The notes under the pieces are model-generated. The model searched no databases, was not told the DNA's origin, and saw only the letters and a program-made list of their open reading frames with translations. A program made the translations under genes and the position numbers. DNA of 64,000 bases from Acidobacteriota bacterium (lineage in GTDB: Bacteria > Acidobacteriota > Blastocatellia > UBA7656), in the NCBI GenBank assembly GCA_016201275.1, contig JACQDB010000138.1:140232-204231 (forward strand). The letters are read 5' to 3'. Shown here piece by piece: positions 16,457 through 26,555 of the stretch; position 1 is the stretch's first letter; every line of letters starts with the position of its first letter.

Positions 16457-17716
16457 ATGCACTTACAGGAAATCGGTGAAAATATTTTAATGGCGTTCGA
16501 CACGCTGCGGACGCACAAGGTGCGTTCGGCGTTGACCATGACAGGCGTGATTGGCGGCGTGATGACGGTGATTGCCATTTCATCGTTTTTGACCGGCTTG
16601 CGGCAATTCGTCATAGACCAGACCGAACGCTTCGGCCCCGACCTGGTGTTTATCTCCAAGATGGATTCCATAGGGATGCGCGGCAGACCTTCGCAGGAAG
16701 AGCGTATGCGAAAGGACATCACCTTTGACGATGCCGTAGCGGTGGCGGAATTGCCAGCCGTGGAAGGCGCGACGCCGCAAATGGTAGTCGGTTCTTATGC
16801 GCCTTTCGGGTCATCGCCTATGGTGAAATATAAAGGCACGGAAGCCAATCGTCCGCTAGTCATAGGGGTGTGGAGCAACTACGACAAGATACGCAATGTC
16901 TATATTCAATACGGCAGATTTTTCACGCCGGTTGAAGAACAGCATCACGCTCAAGTTGCGGTCATCGGCGCAAGCGTGGCCGAAACCTTGTACGGTGGGC
17001 TTGACCCGATTGACCGCGAGATTGAAGTCGAAGGCAAGATGTATCGCGTCATCGGGGTGATGGAAAAAGCGCCGGGTGGACTCTTTGGCGGTGACGCCGT
17101 GGAAGACCGCGAATTGATTGTGCCGTTTGAAACCCTCAAAGCCGCGCACCCGGAAATCGAAGACATCACCATCACCGTCAAAGCCAAACCCAAACAATTC
17201 GGCGCGATGACCGATGAAGTCACCGAGTTGATGCGGCGCAGACGCAGCGTTCCCGCCAGCAAGTCGAACAATTTCGGTTTGACCACACCGGAAGGCATTT
17301 TCGAAATTCTCAACCAAATCGCCTTCAGCGCTTCCATTATCGTTGTGCCGTTGTCGGGCGCGGGGTTATTGGTGGGCGGCATAGGCGTAATGAACATCAT
17401 GCTCGTGAGCGTCACCGAGCGCACCAAAGAGATCGGCGTGCGACGCGCAATAGGCGCGAAAAAGGCCGATATTATCTGGCAATTTTTAACTGAAGCCGTA
17501 ACCTTGACGGGCTTGGGAGGCTTGATCGGCATCTTTGTTGGCTGGTTAATCAGTCTGGGTTTGAAGTTGCTCGCGCCGACCTTGCCGACGAGCATTCCGT
17601 TGTGGGCGATCATCACAGGCTTTGTAGTGTCGTGTTCGGTTGGCCTGTTTTTCGGGATGTGGCCAGCCATGAAAGCGGCACGCCTTGATCCGATAGAAGC
17701 CTTGCGCTATGAATAA
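16457..17716 (+). CDS. MacB/FtsX-type ABC transporter permease
   Basis: The second permease (419 residues) starts MHLQEIGENILMAFDTLRTH, then a first helix (SALTMTGVIGGVMTVIAISS), a large MacB periplasmic domain and three C-terminal helices around IGVMNIMLVSVTERTKEIGV, ending KAARLDPIEALRYE. It is a paralogue of the gene before it, and the two should form a heterodimer. The ATPase partner and any membrane-fusion protein must be encoded elsewhere. Spacing to the upstream gene is 126 bases and includes a micro-repeat. Confidence 0.88.
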   Translation: MHLQEIGENILMAFDTLRTHKVRSALTMTGVIGGVMTVIAISSFLTGLRQFVIDQTERFGPDLVFISKMDSIGMRGRPSQEERMRKDITFDDAVAVAELPAVEGATPQMVVGSYAPFGSSPMVKYKGTEANRPLVIGVWSNYDKIRNVYIQYGRFFTPVEEQHHAQVAVIGASVAETLYGGLDPIDREIEVEGKMYRVIGVMEKAPGGLFGGDAVEDRELIVPFETLKAAHPEIEDITITVKAKPKQFGAMTDEVTELMRRRRSVPASKSNNFGLTTPEGIFEILNQIAFSASIIVVPLSGAGLLVGGIGVMNIMLVSVTERTKEIGVRRAIGAKKADIIWQFLTEAVTLTGLGGLIGIFVGWLISLGLKLLAPTLPTSIPLWAIITGFVVSCSVGLFFGMWPAMKAARLDPIEALRYE

Positions 17717-17721
17717 TCAAG

Positions 17722-17752
17722 GCGTAGGAGCTTGAATGCCAAGCTCCTACGC
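17722..17752. terminator. Perfect 13-bp hairpin between convergent genes
   Basis: GCGTAGGAGCTTG (17722-17734) pairs with CAAGCTCCTACGC (17740-17752) around loop AATGC. It lies 5 bases past the permease stop and before the end of the convergent Yip1-like gene. Confidence 0.65.
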
Positions 17753-17763
17753 ACAATGATGCT

Positions 17764-18591
17764 TCAGCTTCTAAAAGAAGCCAAACCTGCGCCAATCAAT
17801 ATCCAGAGGAACCATATGCCGAAAACCAGCGTGGCGGTTTTTCCGGTTTTAATTTTGCGCGATCCGGCAATTGCTGCCAGCCCTATAGACAAGACGATCA
17901 ACACCCAAATGGTGAATAGATCAAAGGAAGAAGCCAGCGCTGTGATGGCGGCGGAAGAGCCTTCTGGCAACAGCAAAGACAGATTGGTTGCCGTGATGCT
18001 GCCCGGTTGCATAGGATTTATCTGATTCAAACTCTCGCGGTCACGCGCCATCAACGAGGCCGCCAACACAACGGTCCCGACCACAGAGACAGCGCAATTG
18101 CTCCACGCGACTACGGAAAGAATTTTCTTAAACGTAGCCTTGGCCTGGATCAGCATCATGCCCAGCGCATAAACACCCGCGAGTATGACGTAGCCAATTG
18201 GCGTAATAATCGCCGCAATCACAGGAAATATTTTCCCCACAAACACAGTACCTTTGACTTGCGCTTCAACCTGTTCGGGGGGAAAAGTTTGCCCAGATTT
18301 TGCTTCCTGCTTCTTGATGCCTTCACGCACAAAGCGTTCCCAATCGGGTTTCACGCGCCAGCTAAAAAAGCTTGCCCCGATAATGGCAATGGCTATGGCT
18401 ATGAGTATCGGGGCAATGATGGTCGGCTTGCGATTCACGTCGGCGAAGGTTTCACCGGGTGAGATTAATACGCCAAAGAAGCGCTGAAACCAACGCATTC
18501 GTGCAGGCTCTTCTGGCGCTTCTGGCGGATGAACGGGAGGCGCGCTGTAAAGCGGCGCGGAGTTGTCATTTTGATCTTCCGGTTGTTCCAT
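17764..18591 (-). CDS. Yip1-family membrane protein
   Basis: ATG 18591 has GAGAGGAAG upstream and gives 275 residues: a polar Pro-rich N-terminus with an FFGVLISPGETFADVNRKPT motif, then five or so hydrophobic segments such as PTIIAPILIAIAIAIIGASF and YVILAGVYALGMMLI. The 'SPGETFADV' start and the helix layout match the YIP1/DUF1282 family of inner-membrane proteins. The role is unknown. Confidence 0.75.
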   Translation of the reverse strand: MEQPEDQNDNSAPLYSAPPVHPPEAPEEPARMRWFQRFFGVLISPGETFADVNRKPTIIAPILIAIAIAIIGASFFSWRVKPDWERFVREGIKKQEAKSGQTFPPEQVEAQVKGTVFVGKIFPVIAAIITPIGYVILAGVYALGMMLIQAKATFKKILSVVAWSNCAVSVVGTVVLAASLMARDRESLNQINPMQPGSITATNLSLLLPEGSSAAITALASSFDLFTIWVLIVLSIGLAAIAGSRKIKTGKTATLVFGIWFLWILIGAGLASFRS

Positions 18592-18623
18592 AGTCTTCCT
18601 CTCTTTTCTCAATTCTTCGGCTG

Positions 18624-18645
18624 GCCTGTACCTTTCCGTACAGGC
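18624..18645. terminator. Short perfect hairpin
   Basis: GCCTGTAC (18624-18631) pairs with GTACAGGC (18638-18645) around a 6-base loop, between oppF and the Yip1-like gene on the minus strand. It could be a weak terminator or a REP remnant. Confidence 0.35.
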
Positions 18646-18693
18646 GTGTGAGGTTTTCGTAGCCACCCATCATTTTTGCCCTGCAGGGGTTCA

Positions 18694-18853
18694 GGATATT
18701 AGCCAGTGCTACAGGCACTGGAATCTCGTTGGGTAACCTCTTCGCGCTCTGAAGGAGCGCAGGAGAGGGGTTGCCGCAATCTCCTGCGCTCCTTCAGAGC
18801 GCGAAGGCTACTGCACCTTCATTAGCCAGTGGCTGCGCCACGGGCTAATATCC
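18694..18853. repeat. Composite palindrome (REPIN/MITE-like)
   Basis: A nested structure of 160 bases. Outer arms GGATATTAGCC (18694-18704) and GGCTAATATCC (18843-18853) enclose small hairpins and a perfect 26-bp inverted repeat (18741-18766 with 18780-18805, starting TTCGCGCTCTGAAGG) around a 13-base loop. It fills the gap downstream of oppF. No ORF is present, so it is probably a non-autonomous element. Confidence 0.7.
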
Positions 18854-18906
18854 TCTGCGCCTCCAGCGCAAGAACTCTATGACATTCCGCAATCCACAAT
18901 CGGTAA

Positions 18907-19902
18907 TCAGGGCGCGACCACCATGCAGGCAACGAAATGATCAGGGCTGACTTCGACTAACTGCTGTTCTACTTCCGCACAGCGCCCTTCCGCCATCGCG
19001 CAGCGGGTGCGAAAACGACAGCCGGAGGGCGGATTGATGGGCGTCGGAATCTCGCCCGTAAGTTTCAAACGATTTCTTTTCTCATCCGGTTCCGGCTTTG
19101 GTATCGCCGACAACAAGGCTCGCGTGTAGGGATGCAAAGGGTTACGAAAAATCTCTTCACTCGTAGCGACCTCTACCAATTTGCCCAGATACATAATGCC
19201 GACTCGCGTCGAAATGTGTTCGACCACCGACAGCCCATGCGAGATGAACAAATAGGTCAGGTGCAATTGCTCCTGCAAATCCTGTAGCAGATTGACTACT
19301 TGAGCCTGCACCGAAACATCGAGCGCCGACACCGGCTCATCACACACGATGAACTTAGGATTCAAGGCCAGCGCACGGGCAATGCCTATGCGTTGGCGTT
19401 GGCCGCCGGAAAATTCATGCGGGTAGCGTTCGGCGTGCGATGGATCAAGCCCTACAAGTTTTAATAATTCTGCTACGCGGTCGCGGCGTTCCGCCTTTGC
19501 GCCGAGGCGATGAATCGTCAAAGGCTCTTCGATGATCTGCCCGACGCGCATACGCGGATTGAGCGCTGAATAAGGGTCTTGAAAGATGATCTGCATATCG
19601 CGCCGTAGCCGACGCAGGTTGGCAGAATCTACTGACAACAAATCCTGGCCAGCGAAATTCACTGCGCCAGCGGTCGGCTCAAGCAAACGCAAGATGCAAC
19701 GTCCGGTGGTGGATTTGCCGCAACCCGATTCGCCCACCAAGCCAAAGGTTTCGCCTTGGCGAATGGTAAAACTCACATCGTCAACCGCCTTGACGACATC
19801 CATGCCTTTGCCGAACCAGCCGTCACCGGCAGGAAAATACTTCTTCAAATTTTTCACTTCAATAAGCACTTCCGGCATACGCGGTGTGGAGTCTTGCATC
19901 AT
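18907..19902 (-). CDS. Oligopeptide/dipeptide ABC transporter ATPase (OppF/DppF type)
   Basis: ATP-binding subunit that powers peptide import. Walker A is [14 protein letters not shown]-loop [23 protein letters not shown] signature [15 protein letters not shown], Walker [17 protein letters not shown] and the H-loop LFISHGLSV. The C-terminal oligopeptide-transporter domain carries the Cys cluster [18 protein letters not shown] 19902 avoids a 53-base overlap with oppD; ATG 19968 is also open. The permeases and binding protein are not in the window. Confidence 0.9.
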   Translation of the reverse strand: MMQDSTPRMPEVLIEVKNLKKYFPAGDGWFGKGMDVVKAVDDVSFTIRQGETFGLVGESGCGKSTTGRCILRLLEPTAGAVNFAGQDLLSVDSANLRRLRRDMQIIFQDPYSALNPRMRVGQIIEEPLTIHRLGAKAERRDRVAELLKLVGLDPSHAERYPHEFSGGQRQRIGIARALALNPKFIVCDEPVSALDVSVQAQVVNLLQDLQEQLHLTYLFISHGLSVVEHISTRVGIMYLGKLVEVATSEEIFRNPLHPYTRALLSAIPKPEPDEKRNRLKLTGEIPTPINPPSGCRFRTRCAMAEGRCAEVEQQLVEVSPDHFVACMVVAP

Positions 19903-19915
19903 GAGTTCTTTCGCT

Positions 19916-20935
19916 TCAAGCTTGTTGTTTACGAGTTTGGGTTCTGGCCGCTTCATCGCCAACGGCATCGTAACGAATGCAACGGGCGCGACGGTCGGCG
20001 CGAATGCTGATTAAGGGAATCTCGCCGGTGGTGCAATCGGCAATTTTATAGGCGCAACGCGGCGCGAATTTGCAACCGTCTGGCAACGCCAACAGATTCG
20101 GCACAGTGCCTTCTATGGTGTCTAGGCGGCGGCGCTTCAAGCCCACTTCGCGCAACTTTGGCACCGAGCGCAACAAGCCCTCGGTGTACGGATGCTGCGG
20201 TTGGTGAAAGAGGTCGCGCACCGGCGCGTCTTCGATGATGCGCCCGGCGTACATCACTTCTACACGGTCGGCGGTTTCGGCAACGACGCCCAAATCATGC
20301 GTAATCAACAGCATGGACAACTCGAAATCATCTTTCAAAGCGCGCAGCAGTTCCAGTATCTCCGCCTGAATCGTCACGTCGAGCGCCGTCGTCGGCTCAT
20401 CGGCAATCAACAATTCCGGGTTGCACGACAACGCCATAGCAATCATCACTCTCTGGCGCATACCGCCCGACAGTTGATGCGGATAGTCTTTCGCCCGGCG
20501 TTCGGCGTCCGGGATTTTGACGCGCTGCATCATTGCTATGGCCTTTGTCCACGCCGCTGATTTCGGCAACTTTTCGTGCTGGCGTATGGCTTCGGCGATC
20601 TGGTCGCCGACGGTGTAAACCGGATTGAGCGAAGTCATAGGGTCTTGAAAAATCATGGCGATGGCCGCGCCGCGTAAGCGCCGCATCGCTGCCTCGCTGG
20701 CTTTCACCAGGTCTTTGCCATTGAAGAGAATTTCGCCAGCGACGATTTCGCCAGGCGGCTGCACCAAGCGCATCACCGAAAGACTGGTGACCGATTTGCC
20801 GCTTCCCGATTCGCCGACCAGCGCCACGGTCGAGCCGCGCTCGATGGCAAAGCTGACATCATCAACGGCTTTGACCACCCCTGCGCGAGTGTGAAAATAG
20901 GTGCTGAGACCTTTGATTTCTAAAATGTTGTCCAT
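19916..20935 (-). CDS. Oligopeptide/dipeptide ABC transporter ATPase (OppD/DppD type)
   Basis: Second ATPase of the same importer, 339 residues from [19 protein letters not shown]. Walker [15 protein letters not shown]-loop [20 protein letters not shown], signature [15 protein letters not shown], Walker [17 protein letters not shown] and the C-terminal [15 protein letters not shown] cluster are all present. The frame is open up to 21007 but family members start at the DNILEIKGL block. It is the first gene of a two-gene minus-strand unit with the OppF-type gene. Confidence 0.9.
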   Translation of the reverse strand: MDNILEIKGLSTYFHTRAGVVKAVDDVSFAIERGSTVALVGESGSGKSVTSLSVMRLVQPPGEIVAGEILFNGKDLVKASEAAMRRLRGAAIAMIFQDPMTSLNPVYTVGDQIAEAIRQHEKLPKSAAWTKAIAMMQRVKIPDAERRAKDYPHQLSGGMRQRVMIAMALSCNPELLIADEPTTALDVTIQAEILELLRALKDDFELSMLLITHDLGVVAETADRVEVMYAGRIIEDAPVRDLFHQPQHPYTEGLLRSVPKLREVGLKRRRLDTIEGTVPNLLALPDGCKFAPRCAYKIADCTTGEIPLISIRADRRARCIRYDAVGDEAARTQTRKQQA

Positions 20936-21464
20936 GAGAAAATCATCTCGAATCGTGATGTGTGCGGCGCTCCGCAGATGTCGTTTACTGGTTGATTCCA
21001 CCGCCAACGATTCCGACTAAGAATAGTACATCAGTCCTTTTCATGCGAACCGTAGGCACGATTTTCGTGGGCGGGTTTCCGCTGTTGTGACGGTGCGGCG
21101 CGAAAAAAAAGAACGCTGATAACGCCCGTGAAGCAGCGCAGGCTAACTCCCAATTGCCTGCCACCGTTTCACTAGCGCTATCGGCGTTCCAATCAACTTG
21201 CGAAGTCGCAAGTCTCGTGGCTTTACGCAATCAAATTTTTGGGCTAAGTAGGTAGGCAAAAGTTTTTTGAAAAATAATCACAGAAAACCCTTATTTTTCA
21301 GGCTTTTTAATAAATCTTTTTCAAAAGATATACGCAAACCTACTTAGTGGTTCAACCGGGTGAGCAAGAAAAAAGTTTCGTAGTCACACCTTCATGCCAA
21401 TGGCCTGTAGGCGGAACTATGAAACCGCTCTCTTGGTTAAGCCGCGACCACTATTTCCTCCTTC
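20936..21464. other. Intergenic region with AT-rich MITE-like inverted repeat
   Basis: The 529 bases upstream of oppD hold no convincing gene. At 21244-21347 inverted ends CTAAGTAGGT and ACCTACTTAG flank a 104-base AT-rich stretch. ACCTACTTAG recurs at 59310-59319. At 21369 the motif AAAAAGTTTCGTAG matches 51404-51417, so a second short repeat is present. Confidence 0.4.
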
Positions 21465-24400
21465 TCAACGCAGCACCATCGTCGGGTCGCCCAGATAAAT
21501 CCACGAGCGACGTACATCTTCGTCGCGGATAGATTGTTTGGCGCGGCTAATGGCTTCGCCTATGGTGCGGGTCACAAAAACATTGCGGAAGAACTGCTGA
21601 TTCATTTGCGCCTGTGCTTCTGGGCTGGTGGTTGCCGACGACGCCCACACCGCTACGGCTCCGCCCTGTTCGGCTTTCAATAAACTTTCGCCGAGCGATT
21701 CCAACACAGGGTCTTGAAAATAGCCGTTCAAACAACTCATCGAAACCAGCACCGGCAAGCGTCCGCCATTGGTCAAGGCGCGCGCCTCTGCGGCGGTCAA
21801 CAAATTGCCGCGCCATAAATTCACCGAGCCATGTCCGGCGTAATTGATTAAGCGCTGCCCTTGCGAAAAGCCCTCCAGCAATAGCTGCTTCGCGGTACGG
21901 GTATCCATCTGACCGCGATCAATCTCCTGCACCGACATCTCCACAGGCAGCAGTTGGCGCAGTCGCGTCGAGCTTTGCTCGAAATTGAAACCGTCATTGG
22001 CATCACTGACCAGCAAGGCGGAACTGGCAGCATCCTGCGAACCATAGTTGATGATTTTGTTCACCAGCAAATTCGCTTCGGTCAAGCTGCGAATTGGCAA
22101 ACGTCCGACTGGCAAATCGCTGATGCCGTCATTGTTGAAATCGGCGAACCAGTCATCCGTAGCCGTCTCCATAGTGGCCGAATCCCATAATTTCGTCGGC
22201 ACGAAATCGAAGTTGCCTGCGCCCAGATAATTCTTCGGGTCATAACTGGCGTCTCCCGCCAGCAGCAGGAATTTCGGCGCGCTCTGCCAATTGGCTCTGG
22301 CAAAGAGCAAAAAATCTTTGATGGCTTGCGGCGTCTTCTGCCCGTAAGCGAATTCATCATAGAGGTCTTCGACATCAATCAAGGCGACCCGATAGCCTTG
22401 GCTCTGGCGCACCTTCGTGAAAACTTCAAGCGCCGGGAAAAAGTCTCTACAGGTGATGATGACAAAATCGGCGGCCTGATTGGTCGTGCGCCAATTCGAG
22501 GCGACCTCCGCTTTGATTGCCGCCACCGTCTGCATTTTGCGGTCGGTCAAGGCGAGCAAGTTGCGTGGCCCAGCGTCGCCGGGAATCAGCGAAATCGCAA
22601 AACCCTGTTTGGTCTCCTCAACCTTGCCTTGCAATTCTTTCACGTTGTTGGCGTCGGTGACATCAAGGACGCGAATGGCAGCAGACGTAAAGCCATCTAT
22701 GGTGATACTCGCTTTGCCATTGACCGTCAATTTCAAGGCATCGTCATCGGCGTTGAAAGTATGTTGATAAGTCAGGCGCAGACTGTCCACCAGATTAATA
22801 TCGTTGGCCGAATTCACTGCGACCAATTGCACTTGATTGCTGCCTTCGCGCAGCCACGAATGCGGCACGGAGAATTTTTGGCTTGCCGCTTTCTGCCTGT
22901 CAATCAACACCTCGCCGACCACTTGACCATTCAACTGCACGGCGACGCGATGCGAAACCAGAGTCACGCCTTGCAGCGCAACGGTCAATTCCGCTGGCCG
23001 TGAAGCGGTCAAATCTACATGAGGCAATTGCAATTCCTGCACGACAGGTTTGGCAGCGATGACCGCGCCAAAAAAGTTTTCCACGTCGCCATTGCGTAAA
23101 GAGGAAAAATAGATGGTGCGGTCGCGGCGCTCGACCGTGGTGCTGAAACTGGTCAAGGCCACCGGTTTCGCTTCAACCTTCGTTTGTGGCAACCGTTTGC
23201 CGGGACGCGAGCCAACCACCAGCCAGTACACGCGGCTTGGCGAGGTCGTCGTATTCACCCCCATGCCGTAAAATTCGATTGCCAAAGAATCATCAGAGCG
23301 CCCGTCTTTATTGGTCGAAATCCATATGGGCTGCTCCTGCCCATCCACATAAAGTTGTAGAAGAGCGGTCTCGACATTGGCACTGAATCCGGCTTTTACC
23401 AGTTCCGCTTGCGTCACCCTGTACCAGCCTTCATGGGTGACGAAAAGTTTGACAGCCGCTTGCGTAGAAGTCGGCGGCACAGCGGCGGCAACGATCTTGG
23501 TGGGGCGCGCGGGGCGCGGCAATGGCGCGGTTGCTTCGACCACTCTGGAAGCCGCCGCCGGAGAATCCTGATTCTCGCCTTGATGAATTAATTCTGCCGA
23601 ATTGTTTTGCAGCAGAGTCGCCGCCGTAGCGTTTGGCGTGACGCCAAACGGCCCGTGCCATGTTGAAGCGCCGTTGAGGTCTATATCTTCAAGCCAGTAG
23701 CTGGCATCTTTGGAGGGCGTGTGATCGCGCCAGACATAGCGTTCGCCGGATTGCAAAACCGAGTGTATGCCGGTGGTGAGCGCCGAACCAGCGATGAGTT
23801 GAGCATTGACAGGGGTGCGGTTGCCGCCTTCATCGCGGTACAGATGAAAGCCTAAATTATCGGCTTCGAAGCCGGTCTGCCATTGCAGCAACACGCCTTC
23901 GCCATCTTGAGTTGCCGAAAACTCCACGAGGTCAACCGCCGTAGGCGCTTGTTGAGTGACGGCAATTTCACAGAGCGGCCCGAATAGATAGGTCGCACGC
24001 GACTGCGCGGCCTTGCCGGTTTCATCGAGCCATTGCCCGCGTGTGCCGTTGCCCGAAGCGACCGTGCCGACCAGCGGAATGCGTTGCCCTGTAGAAGTCG
24101 GCGTCACATCCACTCTGTACTTGAGGGTGACGGTAGCACTGGCGGCGACGCTGCCGGGGTTCCAGGTAAGGTTGCCGGTTCCGCCGACTGCAGGTTGTGA
24201 AACTACGCTGCCTTGACTGACGGTGGCGCTGCCCGCATAGACTGCGCCGCTGCCCGGAACATTGGCGGTGACGATATCCGAGGGCGTCGAAAAGGTGATG
24301 GCCTGCGCTGCCGGATTGACCACCGCGACGGTGATTTCGTAGCGCGTTGGCTGACCAACCTGGGGCGGGTTAGGACCGGAAACCGTGGTGAAGGTCTGCG

Positions 24401-26072
24401 TCATATACGGCTTGACCGGAGCGCTGCCGCTGTCGTTCGGCAAATAGATGCGAAACGAATTGGCGTTGGGATTAGCGGTCGGCGGATTGGCTGCCGATTG
24501 ATAATTGCTCATGTACACAGTGGCATAGTTGCCGTTGGGCGTGCCGCTGACCAGATAACTGGAAATTGATATGCTGGAACTCCATATGCCGTAATCGGTA
24601 GAAGAAGCATCTGTCGTATAGCCCGTAAAGCTGTCGCGCCGCCAGGCATTGTTGGCAGACAGCGAGGACGAAGCGTAGTTCTGAGTGAAAGCACTGGAAC
24701 GGCTGGTAAAGCTCATCGAGCCGACCGTGCCGCTGTTGCTGTCGTAATCGAAATCATTTTTCGCGCAAGAGCAGCCGGAGGAGATATACGGATAGAAGGT
24801 ATAGCTACGAGAGTTGGTGCCGCTGGTCGGAGGATTGACGCCGATCTCCATCAGCGACTCCACATAGACATTCAATTCGGTGCCGCCCGCTCCCGCCGTG
24901 CCATCGTGAGCGCGCACCCCAACAGCATTAATATCATCGCCAACCGTCACGCTTGAAGATTCATCAATTCGCAGTTCCCAATGCCCCGCCTCAACGGTGC
25001 TGTCTTTGATCTGCACGTTGTCCACAAAAAAGGATTTGGTTCCCGAATAGCCCGTCACTTCGATAAAGCGTATGCGGGTGTTGGTGGCCTGGTAAGCGCT
25101 GATGTTATACGAACGCGAGGTGGCGGCAAAAGTGCCGGTAAAGGTCTCCAGCGTTGTCCAACTGCCGCCGCCGTTGGCCGACACCTGCACGCGCATCTGA
25201 TCCGTAGCGCTCGTCCCGGTGGTGCGAAAGTTAAAGGTCAGAGTGGCGCTTGAGAAATTGGCAAGGTTGGCTTCGCGTTCAATCGTGGAAGGACTGGCAT
25301 TGCCATCATCGCGAATGCGTAACTCTCCGCCTGTCACGCGCATCAGCCCGCCGGTAGCGCTGTTATCATCATTGGTCTCCGTCCAATTGGTCGCCCAGTT
25401 TAGGGTGCCATCATTATTGGTATAGGCGTTGGCGCTGAAGTTATCGCGCACCGTGTCGCCGGTGGAATCGAAAAATGTCAACCAGGCATTATCGGCTCCC
25501 GCCGGTTGCGTCGCATCTCCTATGGTGAATTGCGTAGGTCGCGCATTGCCGTTAGGGTCAATCAAGGTGTACTGCGCTGAGGTATCGAAACCGCCACGGT
25601 CGCGGTCGCGTCCGGCAGCAGCTTCCGAGGTGCCGCCTAAACCAATATCCGCGTCGAATAACTCCACCACCAAGTGGCTCTGTCCGGCTGGCACTTCAAT
25701 AAAATAGCGATAATAAGTATCGAGTCCGGCGGCGTCGGAAACGTAGTCGCCAAAGGCTGTAGAAGAGCCGCTACCGGCAATCATAAACAATCCGTTGGTG
25801 CCGCTGGAAGCCGCTGGACTGATCTGTTTGTTGAGAGCCGAGGTTTTGGCGGCAGTCTTTTTCACCGCTGTAGGATTGGGTTTTTCTGATGGCGGTGGTG
25901 AGGAGGTGGATACAGGTTGAGAATTTCGGTTGCGTGAAACGGCGATGCTAGCCTTTGTATTTCCGGTGATCAGAGTGTTGAGCAATAGGAGAAAAGGAAG
26001 AGCCACCAATAAAACTACTATTGGTTTCAAAGGTCTGCTAGTCGCTTTGGAGATCGAGCGAATAGAGTTCAT
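21465..26072 (-). CDS. Giant secreted C25 (gingipain-type) cysteine peptidase
   Basis: At 1535 residues it has an N-terminal signal/anchor (PIVVLLVALPFLLLLNTL), several beta-sandwich repeats up to about residue 900, including a DUF11-like unit and FN3-like unit, and a C-terminal C25 peptidase domain. The catalytic His is in YAGHGSVNLW (about residue 1414) and the nucleophile Cys in VSMSCLNGYF (about 1447). The domain ends at the chain terminus (IYLGDPTMVLR) without a C-terminal sorting domain. It should be secreted or surface-bound and cleave proteins outside the cell. It stands alone. Confidence 0.85.
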   Translation of the reverse strand: MNSIRSISKATSRPLKPIVVLLVALPFLLLLNTLITGNTKASIAVSRNRNSQPVSTSSPPPSEKPNPTAVKKTAAKTSALNKQISPAASSGTNGLFMIAGSGSSTAFGDYVSDAAGLDTYYRYFIEVPAGQSHLVVELFDADIGLGGTSEAAAGRDRDRGGFDTSAQYTLIDPNGNARPTQFTIGDATQPAGADNAWLTFFDSTGDTVRDNFSANAYTNNDGTLNWATNWTETNDDNSATGGLMRVTGGELRIRDDGNASPSTIEREANLANFSSATLTFNFRTTGTSATDQMRVQVSANGGGSWTTLETFTGTFAATSRSYNISAYQATNTRIRFIEVTGYSGTKSFFVDNVQIKDSTVEAGHWELRIDESSSVTVGDDINAVGVRAHDGTAGAGGTELNVYVESLMEIGVNPPTSGTNSRSYTFYPYISSGCSCAKNDFDYDSNSGTVGSMSFTSRSSAFTQNYASSSLSANNAWRRDSFTGYTTDASSTDYGIWSSSISISSYLVSGTPNGNYATVYMSNYQSAANPPTANPNANSFRIYLPNDSGSAPVKPYMTQTFTTVSGPNPPQVGQPTRYEITVAVVNPAAQAITFSTPSDIVTANVPGSGAVYAGSATVSQGSVVSQPAVGGTGNLTWNPGSVAASATVTLKYRVDVTPTSTGQRIPLVGTVASGNGTRGQWLDETGKAAQSRATYLFGPLCEIAVTQQAPTAVDLVEFSATQDGEGVLLQWQTGFEADNLGFHLYRDEGGNRTPVNAQLIAGSALTTGIHSVLQSGERYVWRDHTPSKDASYWLEDIDLNGASTWHGPFGVTPNATAATLLQNNSAELIHQGENQDSPAAASRVVEATAPLPRPARPTKIVAAAVPPTSTQAAVKLFVTHEGWYRVTQAELVKAGFSANVETALLQLYVDGQEQPIWISTNKDGRSDDSLAIEFYGMGVNTTTSPSRVYWLVVGSRPGKRLPQTKVEAKPVALTSFSTTVERRDRTIYFSSLRNGDVENFFGAVIAAKPVVQELQLPHVDLTASRPAELTVALQGVTLVSHRVAVQLNGQVVGEVLIDRQKAASQKFSVPHSWLREGSNQVQLVAVNSANDINLVDSLRLTYQHTFNADDDALKLTVNGKASITIDGFTSAAIRVLDVTDANNVKELQGKVEETKQGFAISLIPGDAGPRNLLALTDRKMQTVAAIKAEVASNWRTTNQAADFVIITCRDFFPALEVFTKVRQSQGYRVALIDVEDLYDEFAYGQKTPQAIKDFLLFARANWQSAPKFLLLAGDASYDPKNYLGAGNFDFVPTKLWDSATMETATDDWFADFNNDGISDLPVGRLPIRSLTEANLLVNKIINYGSQDAASSALLVSDANDGFNFEQSSTRLRQLLPVEMSVQEIDRGQMDTRTAKQLLLEGFSQGQRLINYAGHGSVNLWRGNLLTAAEARALTNGGRLPVLVSMSCLNGYFQDPVLESLGESLLKAEQGGAVAVWASSATTSPEAQAQMNQQFFRNVFVTRTIGEAISRAKQSIRDEDVRRSWIYLGDPTMVLR

Positions 26073-26555
26073 GGTCTTACACCTACGCTGCTGACTATTT
26101 AATTATTGAAACAACTCACCAAGCTCGTTTATGGGGAATGCCAGGCAAAGTAGTAATCATCGAAGGAGCATTGCTTCAAACAGGCTTATCATAAGTTACC
26201 CCATTGCGTAGTTCAATAGTTTTATTTAAGGATTTCTCAGCCTCTCGCTTTCACCCTTTCGGTCAGAATCAATCAACCGCTGGCGGCGTTCCGCGCATCT
26301 TTGTAGAGCGATTTTTGTTTGAGATTACGGAAACCTCAAATCCGTTGAGCAGCGGTCTTCGACCGTGCGAAGGTCTTCGACCGCCGCTCAACGATAGCGC
26401 GTTCCGTACCCCCATATGAAAACTGCTCTAAACAATCGAATAAATTTTGAATCGGCACAGCAGTTCCAAAGAAGACCGGAGTGCTGCTGAGTTTGTCGGG
26501 AGTCGCTTCGATCAATTGTTGGCTCATAACTTCACCGCCAAAACATCAACCTATT
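26073..26555. other. Intergenic region with palindromic repeat
   Basis: No gene is seen in 483 bases. At 26344-26392 imperfect arms CGTTGAGCAGCGGTC and its inverse CGTTGAGCGGCGGTC enclose a short core. The same GTTGAG-GGCGGTC family forms a perfect hairpin at 50126-50160. The rest probably contains the promoter of the C25 peptidase gene. Confidence 0.45.
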
